A stretch of DNA of 34,176 nucleotides. Source: Dehalococcoidia bacterium (GTDB taxonomy: Bacteria; Chloroflexota; Dehalococcoidia; GIF9; AB-539-J10). The position numbers were made by a program, and so were the translations under genes. The notes under the pieces were generated by a model. The model had not been told where the DNA came from. It saw nothing but the letters and a program-made list of their open reading frames with translations, and did no database searches. The stretch covers positions 1-34,176 of the forward strand of contig PWRA01000135.1 of the NCBI GenBank assembly GCA_003556385.1. Reading direction: 5' to 3'. Shown here in pieces: positions 18,159-26,829 of the stretch; the stretch's first letter is position 1, and the number at the start of each line of letters is the position of its first letter.

Positions 18159-19454
18159 ATGCAGCACAGAAGAACCCAACCACGCCTCATCCAGGCAATG
18201 ATGGACACATGGAAGTTGCCTGATCTGAGGAAGAAGATTCTGTTCACACTGGGCATGCTCGTGGTCTTTCGCTTTCTGGCTCAGGTTCCATTGCCTGTAG
18301 TGGACCTCGATGCCTTACAGGAGCTGTTCAGGGATGTCCCCCTCATCGGCATGATCGACCTCTTCAGCGGCGGGGCTATGTCCAGTTTCAGTGTGGTCGC
18401 CACGGGCATCTACCCCTATATCACCGCTTCCATCATCATGCAGTTGCTGGTACCGGTTATCCCCAGGCTCCAGGCCATATCCCGGGAGGGAGAGTTCGGC
18501 AGACAAAGGATAAACCGGATTACCCACATGCTTACTGTGCCGCTGGCAGCGCTTCAAGGCTACGGCATGATTACGATTCTGGCTGCTGAAGGCGTTATGC
18601 TGCCCATCGGGCCCCTGGCCACAGCAACGACAGTGACCACGCTGGTTGCCGGCACGATGTTCCTGGTCTGGCTCGGCGAGTTGATTACCGAGCGCGGTAT
18701 CGGAAACGGGATATCCATCATAATCTTCGGTGGTATCGTCGCCAGCCTACCGGAGATGATCGGTCGTGGCTTCATAGCCGCCGACGATCCCGAAGGATTG
18801 ACCGCCTTCATCATACTCGCCCTTGCTACGCTGGTGCTTATCGTCATCTTCGTTGAGGCTCATAGGCGTATTCCTGTGCAGTACGCTCGGAGCACTTTCC
18901 GCAGCGGCCGGATGTACCGGCAATCGGGGTCGACTTACATACCGTTGCGTGTCAACACCGCCGGGATGATACCGATCATCTTCGCCCTGGCCATGATGCA
19001 GCTTCCCGGCACCATCGCGAGATTCGTCGGGGGCGCGGAGGGCACAGGCTTCTGGGCCACGGTATACACCATGTTTCAACCTGACACCTGGCTCTACCAG
19101 GGATTCTACTTCGCCCTGGTGATTGGCTTTGCTTTCTTCTATACGATGGTCATATTCGAGCAGATGAACCTGCCGCAGACTCTGCAGCAGCAGAGCGGCT
19201 TCATACCGGGGGTGCGGCCCGGAAAGACAACCGCTGATTACCTGAACAGGGTCATCAGGCGCATTACCTTCGGTGGTGCCCTCTTCCTGGCTCTGGTAGC
19301 CGTCTTGCCGTTCCTGGCTCAGCAGGTTACCGGAGTGACAGTGATCGTGATCGAGAGTACCGCCATGCTCATAGCTGTCGGCGTGGCTCTCGATACCATG
19401 AAGCAGCTGGAGTCTCAGTTGACCATGCGCCGGTACGAGGGTTTCCTGAAGTAA
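18159..19454 (+). CDS. secY: Protein translocase subunit SecY
   Basis: The 431-residue integral membrane protein forms the Sec channel. I start it at ATG 18159 (MQHRRTQPRL...); homology proper begins near DTWKLPDLRKKILFTL, so ATG 18198 is a possible shorter start. Diagnostic parts are LPVVDLDALQELF, MIDLFSGGAMSSFSVVATGIYPYITASIIMQLL (plug and TM2, read as blocks), the TERGIGNGISIIIFGGI segment, PLRVNTAGMIPIIFA, and the C-terminal MKQLESQLTMRRYEGFLK. About ten hydrophobic segments are visible, as expected. Its stop shares a base with the adk start. Confidence 0.95.
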   Translation: MQHRRTQPRLIQAMMDTWKLPDLRKKILFTLGMLVVFRFLAQVPLPVVDLDALQELFRDVPLIGMIDLFSGGAMSSFSVVATGIYPYITASIIMQLLVPVIPRLQAISREGEFGRQRINRITHMLTVPLAALQGYGMITILAAEGVMLPIGPLATATTVTTLVAGTMFLVWLGELITERGIGNGISIIIFGGIVASLPEMIGRGFIAADDPEGLTAFIILALATLVLIVIFVEAHRRIPVQYARSTFRSGRMYRQSGSTYIPLRVNTAGMIPIIFALAMMQLPGTIARFVGGAEGTGFWATVYTMFQPDTWLYQGFYFALVIGFAFFYTMVIFEQMNLPQTLQQQSGFIPGVRPGKTTADYLNRVIRRITFGGALFLALVAVLPFLAQQVTGVTVIVIESTAMLIAVGVALDTMKQLESQLTMRRYEGFLK

Positions 19455-20110
19455 TGTATATAGTCATGCTGGGGGCTCCGGGGGCCGGGAAGGGAACCCA
19501 GGCGGAGATCCTCGCTCGCGAGACAGGGTTACCTCACATAGCTTCCGGCGACCTGTTCCGCCAGGCGCTCGAGCGGGGAACCGAGGAGGGCCTCAGGGCC
19601 AAGACCTATATGGACAAGGGAGAACTGGTGCCGGACGAGATAACCATCAGCATGATTCTCCAGAGAGTCGACAGCCCCGACTGTGCAGAGGGATGTCTCC
19701 TTGACGGGTTTCCCCGCACTCTACCTCAGGCCGAAGCGCTGGACAGGGCCTTTGAGCAGAGAGGAAAGGATATCGACAGGGCAATATACATTCAAGTGCC
19801 TGAGGAGGAACTGGTCAAACGCCTGAGCGGCCGATGGCTTTGTCGCAGTTGCCAGACGTCGTATCACGTGATAACCTCACCACCCGAGACACCCGGGAAG
19901 TGCGATAAGTGCGGTGGTGAGTTATATCAGCGTTCAGACGATAAGAAGGAGACAGTACAGGACCGACTGAGAGTCTTCTTTGCTCAGACCATGCCCATTC
20001 TGGATTACTATAAGAAACAGAGCAAGCTGATCACGGTGAACGGGAATCTGGACATACAGGGGGTAGCCGGCGAGATAATCTCTGCACTCCAAGCGCCGAT
20101 GTCGCGCTGA
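19454..20110 (+). CDS. adk: Adenylate kinase, zinc-LID form
   Basis: The 218-residue enzyme interconverts AMP, ADP and ATP. The P-loop GAPGAGKGT is at residues 7-15, SGDLFR at 31-36, DGFPRT at 84-89, and the LID carries four cysteines (C130, C133, C150, C153) of the zinc-binding long form. The secY-adk-map order is common in bacteria. ATG 19454 overlaps the secY TAA by one base. Confidence 0.97.
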   Translation: MYIVMLGAPGAGKGTQAEILARETGLPHIASGDLFRQALERGTEEGLRAKTYMDKGELVPDEITISMILQRVDSPDCAEGCLLDGFPRTLPQAEALDRAFEQRGKDIDRAIYIQVPEEELVKRLSGRWLCRSCQTSYHVITSPPETPGKCDKCGGELYQRSDDKKETVQDRLRVFFAQTMPILDYYKKQSKLITVNGNLDIQGVAGEIISALQAPMSR

Positions 20111-20173
20111 GAGCGAGCTGGGGAGACCATGGGGGTTCCTCCGAAGGTGCGCTGCCGATACAGGCTGAACAGA

Positions 20174-20911
20174 ATGTTAATCATAAAGTCTACTGAGGAG
20201 ATAGCCATCATGCGCAAGTGCGGCAGGATTCTCGCTGCTATCCTGGACAGACTACGAGCGGAGATCAGATCCGGGATCAAGACCGACTATCTGGACACGA
20301 TAGTGGCCGAAGAGTCCGAGAGACGGGGGGTCATTCCGTCCTTCAAGAATTACCGCGGCTTTCCAGCCAACCTATGTGTCTCGGTGAACGATGAGATAGT
20401 CCACGGAATCCCCGGCGCACGCATACTGGAGGAAGGAGACATCGTCTCTGTGGACGTAGGAGCAAGACTCGACGGCTTTCATACTGATGCTGCCATAACC
20501 GTGGGTCTGGGACAGATAGGCAGAGAGGCAGAGGAGCTGATATCGGCTACAGAAGTCGCTCTGAAGGCAGGCATCGCGCAGGCCAGGTGCGGGGTATCGC
20601 TGACGAATATCTCCTCTGCGATACAGCATTACGTTGAGTCCAGAGGGTTTTCTGTGGTTAGAGAATACACCGGGCATGGATTGGGCCGGGAGCTTCACGA
20701 AGACCCCCAAGTGCCCAATTTTGTGGCTGGGAAGGACCTCTTGCTCCGTAGAGGTATGACTCTCGCTATCGAGCCCATGGTTAATGCCGGCGACTGGCGC
20801 ACCAAGGTTGCGCCCAACCAGTGGACGGTACAGACTGCCGACGGGAGTCTGTCGGCGCATTTTGAACATACCATTGCCATAGGCGACGATGAGGCTGAGA
20901 TACTCGCCTAG
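20174..20911 (+). CDS. map: Methionine aminopeptidase, type I
   Basis: The 245-residue enzyme removes N-terminal methionine from nascent proteins. Numbered from ATG 20174, the five metal ligands D94, D105, H168, E200 and E231 are all present (SVDVGA, FHTDAA, TGHGLGRELHEDP, AIEPMVNAG, FEHTIAI). The frame is open from ATG 20129, which has a GGGGAG site only 3 bases upstream and would add 15 residues. I prefer 20174 because MLIIKSTEEIAIMRKCGRI is the usual family N-terminus, but the choice is not certain. It sits between adk and infA as in many spc operons. Confidence 0.93.
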   Translation: MLIIKSTEEIAIMRKCGRILAAILDRLRAEIRSGIKTDYLDTIVAEESERRGVIPSFKNYRGFPANLCVSVNDEIVHGIPGARILEEGDIVSVDVGARLDGFHTDAAITVGLGQIGREAEELISATEVALKAGIAQARCGVSLTNISSAIQHYVESRGFSVVREYTGHGLGRELHEDPQVPNFVAGKDLLLRRGMTLAIEPMVNAGDWRTKVAPNQWTVQTADGSLSAHFEHTIAIGDDEAEILA

Positions 20912-20928
20912 CCAGGTGTTGATCAAGG

Positions 20929-21147
20929 ATGGCCAAGAAAGAAAGGATAGAGGTTGAGGGCAGGGTGAACACAGTCTTGCCCAACACCATGTTCCGGGTT
21001 GAGTTGCCCAACGGACACCAGGTATTGGCCCACATTTCGGGCAAGATGAGGAAGCATTACATTAAGATTCTGCCCGGGGACAGGGTCCTGGTGGAGCTTT
21101 CCCCCTATGATCTGAGCCGGGGCCGGATCACTTATCGGCTCAAGTAG
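20929..21147 (+). CDS. infA: Translation initiation factor IF-1
   Basis: The 72-residue OB-fold protein blocks the A site during initiation. [44 protein letters not shown] and [18 protein letters not shown] are near consensus. An AAGG lies directly against the ATG, too close to act, so the ribosome site is probably the CAGG about 12 bases upstream, which is weak. Its stop is followed within 2 bases by the promoter for the alpha-type segment. Confidence 0.97.
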   Translation: MAKKERIEVEGRVNTVLPNTMFRVELPNGHQVLAHISGKMRKHYIKILPGDRVLVELSPYDLSRGRITYRLK

Positions 21148-21148
21148 T

Positions 21149-21177
21149 TTGACAGGTAGCGTGAGAAGGTTTATCAT
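21149..21177 (+). promoter_or_regulatory. Internal promoter before rpmJ (alpha-operon type)
   Basis: TTGACA at 21149-21154, exactly 17 bp, then TATCAT at 21172-21177. Transcription would start near 21184, about 27 bases before rpmJ. It would give independent transcription of rpmJ-rpsM-rpsK-rpsD-rpoA-rplQ and perhaps onward to rpsI. Confidence 0.72.
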
Positions 21178-21210
21178 TACAAGGTTTGCCTCAGCGACAG
21201 GTGACGAGAG

Positions 21211-21324
21211 ATGAAAGTAAGAGCTTCGGTGAAGCCGATATGCAGAAAGTGCAAGGTCATCAGACGAGCCGGCGTGGTCAGGGTCATCTGCGAGAACCCG
21301 AAGCACAAGCAGAGGCAAGGGTAG
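21211..21324 (+). CDS. rpmJ: 50S ribosomal protein L36 (bL36)
   Basis: The 37-residue protein begins [19 protein letters not shown] and ends KHKQRQG, with the zinc-binding set C11, C14, C27 and H32 of the cysteine-containing L36. It lies between infA and rpsM, its usual location. The gene is too short for many gene callers. ATG 21211 follows GACGAGAG; the stop is TAG at 21322-21324. Confidence 0.95.
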   Translation: MKVRASVKPICRKCKVIRRAGVVRVICENPKHKQRQG

Positions 21325-21455
21325 AATCGGTGGTCCTGGCCGCGAGAAATGGGTACCGCGATGATACCGGACGACTGCAATCGACTCGGGATGTGGTAGT
21401 AGGAGCGTGTCAGGGAAACGGAGACTGGAATATCGGAGGTTAAAGGATAAGGACA
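21325..21455 (+). other. 131-bp gap between rpmJ and rpsM
   Basis: This is the longest gap inside the ribosomal cluster. It holds no coding frame beyond about 12 codons. The last 20 bases carry the rpsM ribosome site (AAAGGATAAGGAC). A GGTA...TACC pairing near 21350-21370 is the only fold I noticed and it is weak. In E. coli the S4-binding repressor site of the alpha operon lies just upstream of rpsM, so a regulatory leader is possible but not shown. Confidence 0.3.
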
Positions 21456-21845
21456 ATGGCACGGATCGCAGGCATAGATCTTCCTAAGGATAAGCCGATC
21501 GGGGTTGCGCTACAGCGCATCTACGGCATCGGTACGACATCAAGCCGTCGCATCCTGTCCGGGGTCGGTACCGATCCCGGAATCAGAGTCAAGGACCTCG
21601 ATGAGGAACAGGTTGCGGGGATCAGAGAGGCGGTTGAAAAGCAGTATAGAGTGGAAGGCGACCTCAGGAGAGAGGTGCAGTCGGACATAAAGCGGCTGAT
21701 CGAGATCGGGTCGTATCGCGGCCTGAGGCATCGCATGAAGCTACCGGCGCATGGACAGAGAACGCGTACCAACGCGAGGACCAAGAGAGGCCCTAAGAAG
21801 ACGGTGGCCGGTCGTGGGCAGAGACGCGGTATAGCTAAGAAGTAA
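21456..21845 (+). CDS. rpsM: 30S ribosomal protein S13 (uS13)
   Basis: The 129-residue head protein contacts P-site tRNA and the 50S subunit. [52 protein letters not shown] and [13 protein letters not shown] are typical; the basic tail ends GQRRGIAKK. First large gene after rpmJ in the alpha-type segment. Confidence 0.97.
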   Translation: MARIAGIDLPKDKPIGVALQRIYGIGTTSSRRILSGVGTDPGIRVKDLDEEQVAGIREAVEKQYRVEGDLRREVQSDIKRLIEIGSYRGLRHRMKLPAHGQRTRTNARTKRGPKKTVAGRGQRRGIAKK

Positions 21846-21862
21846 GGAGCGGGTCATAACAA

Positions 21863-22246
21863 ATGCCAAAGAAGAAGAAGGTTCGCAAGGTCCATAAGAA
21901 GGTTAGCGAAGGGAAGGCCTATATCCAGTCGACTTTCAACAACACGTCGATTTCGATTACCGACATGCATGGCAATGTCATCGCGTGGGGTAGCTCCGGG
22001 ACCGCCGGATTCAAGGGTTCGAGAAAGGGTACCGCATACGCTGCCCAGTTAGCCGCGAGAGATGCTGCACACCGTGCCACGGCCGACGGCATGCGTCGTG
22101 TCGAGGTGTATATCAAGGGTCCGGGCAGCGGACGTGAAGCGGCTATCCGGGCCCTGCAGGCTTCTGGAATTACAGTCACTGCCATCAGAGACGTGACGCC
22201 CATCCCGCACAATGGCTGCCGACCGCGAGGGAGGAGAAGAGTATAA
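21863..22246 (+). CDS. rpsK: 30S ribosomal protein S11 (uS11)
   Basis: The 127-residue platform protein lies near the Shine-Dalgarno helix and E site. [43 protein letters not shown] and the C-terminal [21 protein letters not shown] are diagnostic. The lysine-rich start [13 protein letters not shown] is a common extension. The stop TAA at 22244-22246 is one base before the rpsD start. Confidence 0.97.
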   Translation: MPKKKKVRKVHKKVSEGKAYIQSTFNNTSISITDMHGNVIAWGSSGTAGFKGSRKGTAYAAQLAARDAAHRATADGMRRVEVYIKGPGSGREAAIRALQASGITVTAIRDVTPIPHNGCRPRGRRRV

Positions 22247-22247
22247 T

Positions 22248-22880
22248 ATGGCGCGTTATACCGGCCCGGTCTGCAGGCGTTGCCGCCGCCTCGGAGACAA
22301 GTTGATGCTCAAAGGCGAAAGGTGCGCCACACCCAAATGCCCTGTGGAGAAGAGGAACGTACCCCCCGGTGGACAGCCCCGCGGCCGAAGGCGTACGGTG
22401 ATTTCCGATCGCGGGCTTCAGTTGCGAGAGAAACAAAAGGTCCGCTGGAGCTACGGGGTCCTGGAGCGGCAATTTCGCAGGTTCTATGCTGAGGCCAGGA
22501 AAGGGCCCAGCACCGCGGGTGAGAACCTGCTTGCATTGTTAGAGAGGAGACTGGACAACGTCGTGTACCGGCTGGGCTTCGCCGATTCCCGCGCTCAAGC
22601 CAGACAGATAGTGCGGCACGGTCATATACTGGTCAACGACAAGAAGACCGATATCCCCTCCTTCCTGGTAAAGGCGGGAGACGTCATTAAGTGGCGGGAG
22701 GCCAGCATAAAGACCGAACACTATAAGAGGGTAGCTGAGGAAATTGAAGAGGCTTCAGTTCCCAGTTGGCTGAGTCTGGACAAAGAAAGCATGACGGGCA
22801 AGGTGTTGAATCTTCCCGGCAAGGACGACATTGAGGCCGTCTTTGATGAGAAGGCGGTTGTCGAGTTCTACTCGAGGTAA
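22248..22880 (+). CDS. rpsD: 30S ribosomal protein S4 (uS4), cysteine form
   Basis: The 210-residue S4 starts 16S 5'-domain assembly and in many bacteria represses the alpha operon. ATG 22248 gives [19 protein letters not shown], with C9, C12, C26 and C31 forming the zinc site of the cysteine-bearing type. An S4 domain with [19 protein letters not shown] and [16 protein letters not shown] follows. An in-frame ATG at 22212 would overlap rpsK and lacks homology; GAGGAG at 22231-22236 serves 22248. Confidence 0.96.
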   Translation: MARYTGPVCRRCRRLGDKLMLKGERCATPKCPVEKRNVPPGGQPRGRRRTVISDRGLQLREKQKVRWSYGVLERQFRRFYAEARKGPSTAGENLLALLERRLDNVVYRLGFADSRAQARQIVRHGHILVNDKKTDIPSFLVKAGDVIKWREASIKTEHYKRVAEEIEEASVPSWLSLDKESMTGKVLNLPGKDDIEAVFDEKAVVEFYSR

Positions 22881-22883
22881 GCT

Positions 22884-23804
22884 ATGGCCGCATTGTCTAT
22901 CCCGACCGTAACTTGTGTAGAAGGTACCAGCAGCTATGGTCGTTTTGCGGCTGAGCCTTTAGAGCCGGGATTCGGCACTACACTCGGGAACACCTTGCGT
23001 CGGGTACTTCTCAGCTCTCTACCCGGCGCCGCGGTGACATGGGTCAAGATCGATGGCATTCACCATGAGTTCTCTCCTATTCCCGAGGTCAAAGAGGACG
23101 TCATGGAGTTCCTGATGAATGTCAAGCAAATCCGACTCCAGCCTCTTTCTGATCAGCCCGGGCAGTTGGTTCTCGAGGCGGAAGGCGAAGGCGAGGTCTG
23201 CGCCGGCGATATCACGCCATCGGCTGACTTCCGCATTGCCAATCCCCAGCATTATCTGGCCGCGCTGGACTCCCCTCAAGCCAGGCTCCGGGTCGAGTTG
23301 AACGTGGAGCTTGGGAAAGGCTACGTACAGGCTAAATCAACCGACGGTCTGCCGGTAGGAGCGCTGCCGATAGACGCCATCTTCACCCCGGTGCGGAAGG
23401 TGAACTTCTCGGTGGAATCGATCAGGCCCGGTCAGGAGGAAAGCCAGGAAAGACTGATCCTGGAGATCTGGACGGATGCTACCATTTTCCCCTGGGATGC
23501 ACTAAGTCAGAGTGCCGTAGTCTTGATCAACCAGTTCTGCGCTTTCAGGGACCTCGAGGTTCCGATGGCGCAGGATGTCCCTGTTCTGCCCGAACAATAT
23601 GACACCCCGCTGGAAGAACTCGGTCTGTCAACCCGCTCCTATAACAGCCTGAAGAGAGCGGGCATATTCACACTGGGACAGCTGATGGAGAAGAGCAGGG
23701 AGGGTTTGCCGCCGTTGCCCGGTCTCGGGACGAAGTCCCGGACAGAAGTGGAGGAGTTGATAACGAAACTGGGTTCACCTGCTGGCGGTAAGAAGGCAGA
23801 ATGA
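22884..23804 (+). CDS. rpoA: DNA-directed RNA polymerase subunit alpha
   Basis: The 306-residue alpha subunit nucleates RNA polymerase assembly. The N-terminal domain has [38 protein letters not shown] and [19 protein letters not shown]; the second subdomain has [19 protein letters not shown] short linker leads to the C-terminal domain that binds UP elements and activators, with [19 protein letters not shown] and [16 protein letters not shown]. Length is a little below E. coli (329). Its end overlaps rplQ by 4 bp. Confidence 0.97.
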   Translation: MAALSIPTVTCVEGTSSYGRFAAEPLEPGFGTTLGNTLRRVLLSSLPGAAVTWVKIDGIHHEFSPIPEVKEDVMEFLMNVKQIRLQPLSDQPGQLVLEAEGEGEVCAGDITPSADFRIANPQHYLAALDSPQARLRVELNVELGKGYVQAKSTDGLPVGALPIDAIFTPVRKVNFSVESIRPGQEESQERLILEIWTDATIFPWDALSQSAVVLINQFCAFRDLEVPMAQDVPVLPEQYDTPLEELGLSTRSYNSLKRAGIFTLGQLMEKSREGLPPLPGLGTKSRTEVEELITKLGSPAGGKKAE

Positions 23805-24154
23805 GACACAAATTAGCAGGGCGAAAACTGGGTAGGAGGACGGAACACAGATGGGCCTTGTATCGCAATCAGGTCACCGCGCTTCTGGCTCACGAGAAGA
23901 TCACGACCACGGAGGCTAAAGCCAAAGAGGTGCGCAGTTTGGCAGAGAAGATGATCACTCTGGGCAAGGATGGCAGCCTGGCGTCGCGACGCGAAGCTCT
24001 GGCCTTCATCAGCGATAAGAATGTAGTGGACAAGCTATTCGCCGAGATTGCTCCGGCCTATGCGCAGCGTAAAGGGGGTTATACCAGACTGCTGAAGCTG
24101 GGGCCTCGCCCCGGAGACAATGCGCCTATGGTTCGAATTGAACTGGTTCAGTAA
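23801..24154 (+). CDS. rplQ: 50S ribosomal protein L17 (bL17)
   Basis: The 117-residue protein near the tunnel exit starts [20 protein letters not shown] and has [20 protein letters not shown] and the closing [24 protein letters not shown] overlap with rpoA. It keeps the standard rpoA-rplQ order. Confidence 0.97.
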   Translation: MRHKLAGRKLGRRTEHRWALYRNQVTALLAHEKITTTEAKAKEVRSLAEKMITLGKDGSLASRREALAFISDKNVVDKLFAEIAPAYAQRKGGYTRLLKLGPRPGDNAPMVRIELVQ

Positions 24155-24923
24155 GTTTGTCTTACTCGTCGAATATGACGGCACAGAATACCATGGCTTT
24201 CAATGGCAACCTGGATGCCCCACCATTCAAGACGAGCTTGAGCAGGCGATAAGACGCCTCTGCGGGGACAGCAGCCGGGTTGTCGGCGCAAGTAGGACTG
24301 ACGCCGGTGTGCATGCCAAGGGGCAAGTGGTGAGTTTCTGGGCGAGATCTAGGCTGGATACTGTGACGCTAGTGAGAGCATTGAATCATCATCTACCCGG
24401 GGACATCGCGGTCAAAGCGGCTTACAGAGCCAGCGATGACTTCAGTGTTCGGGGCCATGCTGTGAGCAGGGAGTACCGCTATCACATTCTCAATCGCAAT
24501 ACCCGCTCGCCGCTCTACCGGAGGTTTTCGCTGTTTGTGCCCAGGATACTCGACATAGACAGGATGAATGAGGCTTGTCGTCTTATACAGGGTGAACATG
24601 ACTTCGCCTCGTTTGCCAGTGCATTTGACGGGAGCAAGAGCACCGTCCGAAATGTTCGTGAAGCGGTAGTCGAGAGGAAGAGAGAGTTTGCCGTTTTTCG
24701 CATGGTGGCTGATTCCTTCTTGCCTCACCAGGTGCGAAGCACGATCGGTCTTCTAATCAGGATGGGTCTAGGTAAGACAGGCATCGAGGAGTTCGGTGAT
24801 ATAATGGAGAGAAAGGTCCTGGGTCTGGCTGGTCCCGTAGCCCCCGCGTACGGCCTATTCCTTATGAATGTCAACTATGCCGAGCCTTTAGGGAGCTGCG
24901 CCCCGTCTGACCGTAGTGAATGA
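24120..24923 (+). CDS. truA: tRNA pseudouridine(38-40) synthase TruA
   Basis: The 267-residue enzyme makes pseudouridine at positions 38-40 of tRNA anticodon arms. The catalytic aspartate is D61 in [46 protein letters not shown] and [17 protein letters not shown] are also typical. Start: ATG 24120 lies inside rplQ (35-bp overlap) with GGAG 3 bases upstream, and TTG 24138 is an alternative; homology starts at about residue 12. The rplQ-truA-rplM-rpsI order is shared with many Gram-positive bacteria. Confidence 0.93.
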   Translation: MRLWFELNWFSKFVLLVEYDGTEYHGFQWQPGCPTIQDELEQAIRRLCGDSSRVVGASRTDAGVHAKGQVVSFWARSRLDTVTLVRALNHHLPGDIAVKAAYRASDDFSVRGHAVSREYRYHILNRNTRSPLYRRFSLFVPRILDIDRMNEACRLIQGEHDFASFASAFDGSKSTVRNVREAVVERKREFAVFRMVADSFLPHQVRSTIGLLIRMGLGKTGIEEFGDIMERKVLGLAGPVAPAYGLFLMNVNYAEPLGSCAPSDRSE

Positions 24924-24924
24924 G

Positions 24925-25440
24925 ATGAAAACATATAGTCCAAAAGCCAAAGACATTAGCAGGGAGTGGTGGGTGATCGACGCCACCGATAAGACCCTTG
25001 GGCGAATGGCGGTGCAGGTAGCCCGCCTGCTTATGGGAAAGCACAAACCGACGTATGCTTCTCACATGGATACCGGCGATTACGTTGTGGTGATTAACGC
25101 TGCCAGAGCGAGGGTGACCGGAAAGAAGGCGAAGCAGAAGCTCTATCATAGACACTCCGGATATCCGGGAGGGTTGAAGAGCCTGAGCTTCGAGGAATTG
25201 TTCAGCCGCGATCCCGCCCGGGTGGTTGAACTCTCGGTCAGAGGCATGCTTCCTCATAATAGCCTTGGCCGAGCCATGCTTAAGAAACTGAAGGTCTACG
25301 CGGGGGATGATCATCCCCACGAAGCTCAGACCTCCGCCTATACCCGTGATACTGAACGCGTTGAAAAGGCAGAGTCTCCCAAATCACGGAGCGTCTCTGC
25401 CATAACCGGGCGCGAACAAAGGAAAGGTGACGAATCATGA
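24925..25440 (+). CDS. rplM: 50S ribosomal protein L13 (uL13) with C-terminal tail
   Basis: L13 is an early 50S assembly protein. ATG 24925 gives [20 protein letters not shown], the family N-terminus; a GTG at 24916 would add three residues. [34 protein letters not shown] and [20 protein letters not shown] are canonical. The normal end (about 145 residues, near HPHEAQ) is followed by a hydrophilic tail of roughly 28 residues, making 171. It overlaps rpsI by 4 bp. Confidence 0.95.
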   Translation: MKTYSPKAKDISREWWVIDATDKTLGRMAVQVARLLMGKHKPTYASHMDTGDYVVVINAARARVTGKKAKQKLYHRHSGYPGGLKSLSFEELFSRDPARVVELSVRGMLPHNSLGRAMLKKLKVYAGDDHPHEAQTSAYTRDTERVEKAESPKSRSVSAITGREQRKGDES

Positions 25441-25832
25441 GCGAGGAAAGCTACGTTTGGGGAACCGGCAGACGCAAATGCGCTATAGCCGAGGTTAGGC
25501 TTATGCCCGGGGATGGGGATATAATAGTCAATGAGAAGCCCTATCAAGAGGCGTTCACACGCCCCGAGTACCGCCGCATGATCGAGCATCCTTTTGTGGC
25601 AACCGATACGGTGGGCAAGTTCCGCGTGAGGGCGAAGGTGCATGGCGGTGGCCTCACTGGCCAGGCCGAAGCGATCCGTCACGGCATAGCCCGGGCACTG
25701 TCCAAAGAAAATGAGCTGTTCAAGCCTGTGTTGCGCAAAGAGGGCCTGCTCACGCGGGATGCCAGGGTCAAGGAACGTAAGAAATACGGACTCAAGCGGG
25801 CGCGCAAGGCACCTCAATACACCAAGCGCTAG
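25437..25832 (+). CDS. rpsI: 30S ribosomal protein S9 (uS9)
   Basis: The 131-residue protein has [40 protein letters not shown] and the C-terminal [20 protein letters not shown], ending TKR, the tail that touches P-site tRNA. It is the last gene of the ribosomal supercluster. No U-rich terminator is visible in the 50 bp after it, so read-through into the tRNA genes is possible. Confidence 0.97.
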   Translation: MSEESYVWGTGRRKCAIAEVRLMPGDGDIIVNEKPYQEAFTRPEYRRMIEHPFVATDTVGKFRVRAKVHGGGLTGQAEAIRHGIARALSKENELFKPVLRKEGLLTRDARVKERKKYGLKRARKAPQYTKR

Positions 25833-25883
25833 TTTCAGCAGCCTATGAGTCCCCTCTATGAAGCAGTCTTCACGGACTAGCCG

Positions 25884-25912
25884 TTGCTCTACCAGCGCAA
25901 AGTAGCTATAAT
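25884..25912 (+). promoter_or_regulatory. Promoter for tRNA-Gln/tRNA-Glu
   Basis: TTGCTC at 25884-25889, 17 bp, then a perfect TATAAT at 25907-25912. Transcription would begin near 25919, only a few bases before the tRNA-Gln 5' end at 25923. Confidence 0.72.
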
Positions 25913-25922
25913 AGTGCTTTGT

Positions 25923-25993
25923 TGGGGATTCGTCTAGCGGTAGGACGACTGACTCTGGATCAGTTAGGCCAGGTTCGAATCCTGGATCCCCAG
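25923..25993 (+). tRNA. tRNA-Gln (anticodon CTG)
   Basis: A full cloverleaf can be folded: acceptor TGGGGAT with ATCCCCA, anticodon stem ACTGA/TCAGT around loop CTCTGGA (anticodon CTG at positions 34-36), T stem CCAGG/CCTGG with loop TTCGAAT, and discriminator G. It reads CAG glutamine codons. The U1-A72 first pair is typical of tRNA-Gln. The CCA end is not encoded. Confidence 0.95.
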
Positions 25994-26000
25994 TTCGTGT

Positions 26001-26077
26001 GGCGCATTCGTCTAGAGGCCTAGGACACCTCCCTCTCAAGGAGGAGATCACGGGTTCGAATCCCGTATGCGCTACCA
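26001..26077 (+). tRNA. tRNA-Glu (anticodon CTC), CCA encoded
   Basis: The cloverleaf has acceptor GGCGCAT with ATGCGCT, D arm GTCTAGAGGCCTAGGAC, anticodon stem CCTCC/GGAGG around CTCTCAA (anticodon CTC) and T stem ACGGG/CCCGT with loop TTCGAAT. Discriminator A and CCA are encoded (26074-26077). The first acceptor pair is G1-U72, a wobble rather than G-C. It lies 7 bp after tRNA-Gln, so both are probably cut from one transcript. Confidence 0.95.
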
Positions 26078-26088
26078 ATGACGGTTTT

Positions 26089-26134
26089 GCCCCCTGGTTA
26101 TAAGAAAAATTGCGGAGCCAGGGGGCTTGTTCTT
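26089..26134 (+). terminator. Candidate terminator after the tRNA pair
   Basis: A perfect 9-bp GC-rich stem (26089-26097 with 26118-26126) is followed by TTGTTCTT. The 20-base loop is long for an intrinsic terminator and the U-tract is interrupted, so efficiency is uncertain, but position just after tRNA-Glu fits. Confidence 0.5.
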
Positions 26135-26229
26135 GCCCATTTGTCAATAATCTGCCAATAGCGTTTCTCGGCTACCCGATCCTCGCTCTCGGTATGGAGC
26201 ATCCTGTCCGAGGCCAACCGTGTGAAGAT

Positions 26230-26258
26230 TTGACATTTGTTCTGGTTGACTATAGAAT
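26230..26258 (+). promoter_or_regulatory. Promoter for RNase P RNA
   Basis: TTGACA at 26230-26235, exactly 17 bp, then TAGAAT at 26253-26258, placing the start at about 26264, at the 5' end of the RNase P RNA P1 helix. Confidence 0.82.
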
Positions 26259-26261
26259 AAG

Positions 26262-26677
26262 TTCGGGCGAGTAAATCGGGTGGCCGCCCTGGAGGCAGTT
26301 TGCCAGGGAGGAAAGTCCGAGCTCCGCCGAGCAGGGTGCTGGGTAACGCCCAGGAGGGGTGACCCTACGGAAAGTGCCACAGAAACATACCGCCAGCGGA
26401 CTTGATAGCATCGGGGCGTCGGTAAGGGTGAAATGGTGAGGTAAGAGCTCACCAGCAGCCAGGAGACTGGCTGGCTGGGCAAACCCCACCCGGAGCAAGA
26501 CCGAATAAGAGGACTCAACCGCTCGAAGCCTCAGGGTTATCGGGTGAGTGCAAGGCGCTCGGCCGAAGTCCTCGGGTTGGTCGCTTGACCCTGGTGGCAA
26601 CACCCGGGCTAGATGGATGGTCACCGCCCCGGTGCAACCGGGACACAGAACTCGGCTTACAGATTTGCTCGCCCGAA
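26262..26677 (+). ncRNA. rnpB: RNase P RNA, bacterial type A-like
   Basis: This is the catalytic RNA that trims tRNA 5' leaders. The ends pair as helix P1 (TTCGGGCGAG at 26262-26271 with CTCGCCCGAA at 26668-26677). Conserved core elements are GAGGAAAGTCC at 26308-26318 (P4 strand), ACAGAAACATACCGCC at 26379-26394, GGTAAGGGTGAAA near 26420, and the 3' P4 strand ACAGAACTCGGCTTAC at 26645-26660. Length of about 416 nt fits type A. It lies directly downstream of two tRNA genes, its substrates. Several long open frames cross this RNA on both strands and should be ignored. Confidence 0.96.
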
Positions 26678-26829
26678 ATTTCTTCGCTTGCCCATGTGCT
26701 GCACAGGACAGGGATGAGGCTTTAACCTTGAGCAGGGCATCACTTAAGGCAGTATTAAGGGCAGAATGCTATCCCAGCAGCCATAGGCAGGCTTGTTAAA
26801 TCGGACCTTCGGGCATAGACTAATAGGAT

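Noticed and set aside
25338-26147. A 269-codon minus-strand frame containing HTGFEPVISSLRGRCPRPLDE-like sequence.
   Set aside because: This is the well-known false protein made from the antisense of tRNA genes; it runs across tRNA-Glu, tRNA-Gln and the ends of rpsI and rplM.
26144-26799. Several frames of 80-124 codons on both strands around 26144-26799.
   Set aside because: They lie on the RNase P RNA, whose conserved core and P1 ends are clear; the translations have no protein-like pattern.
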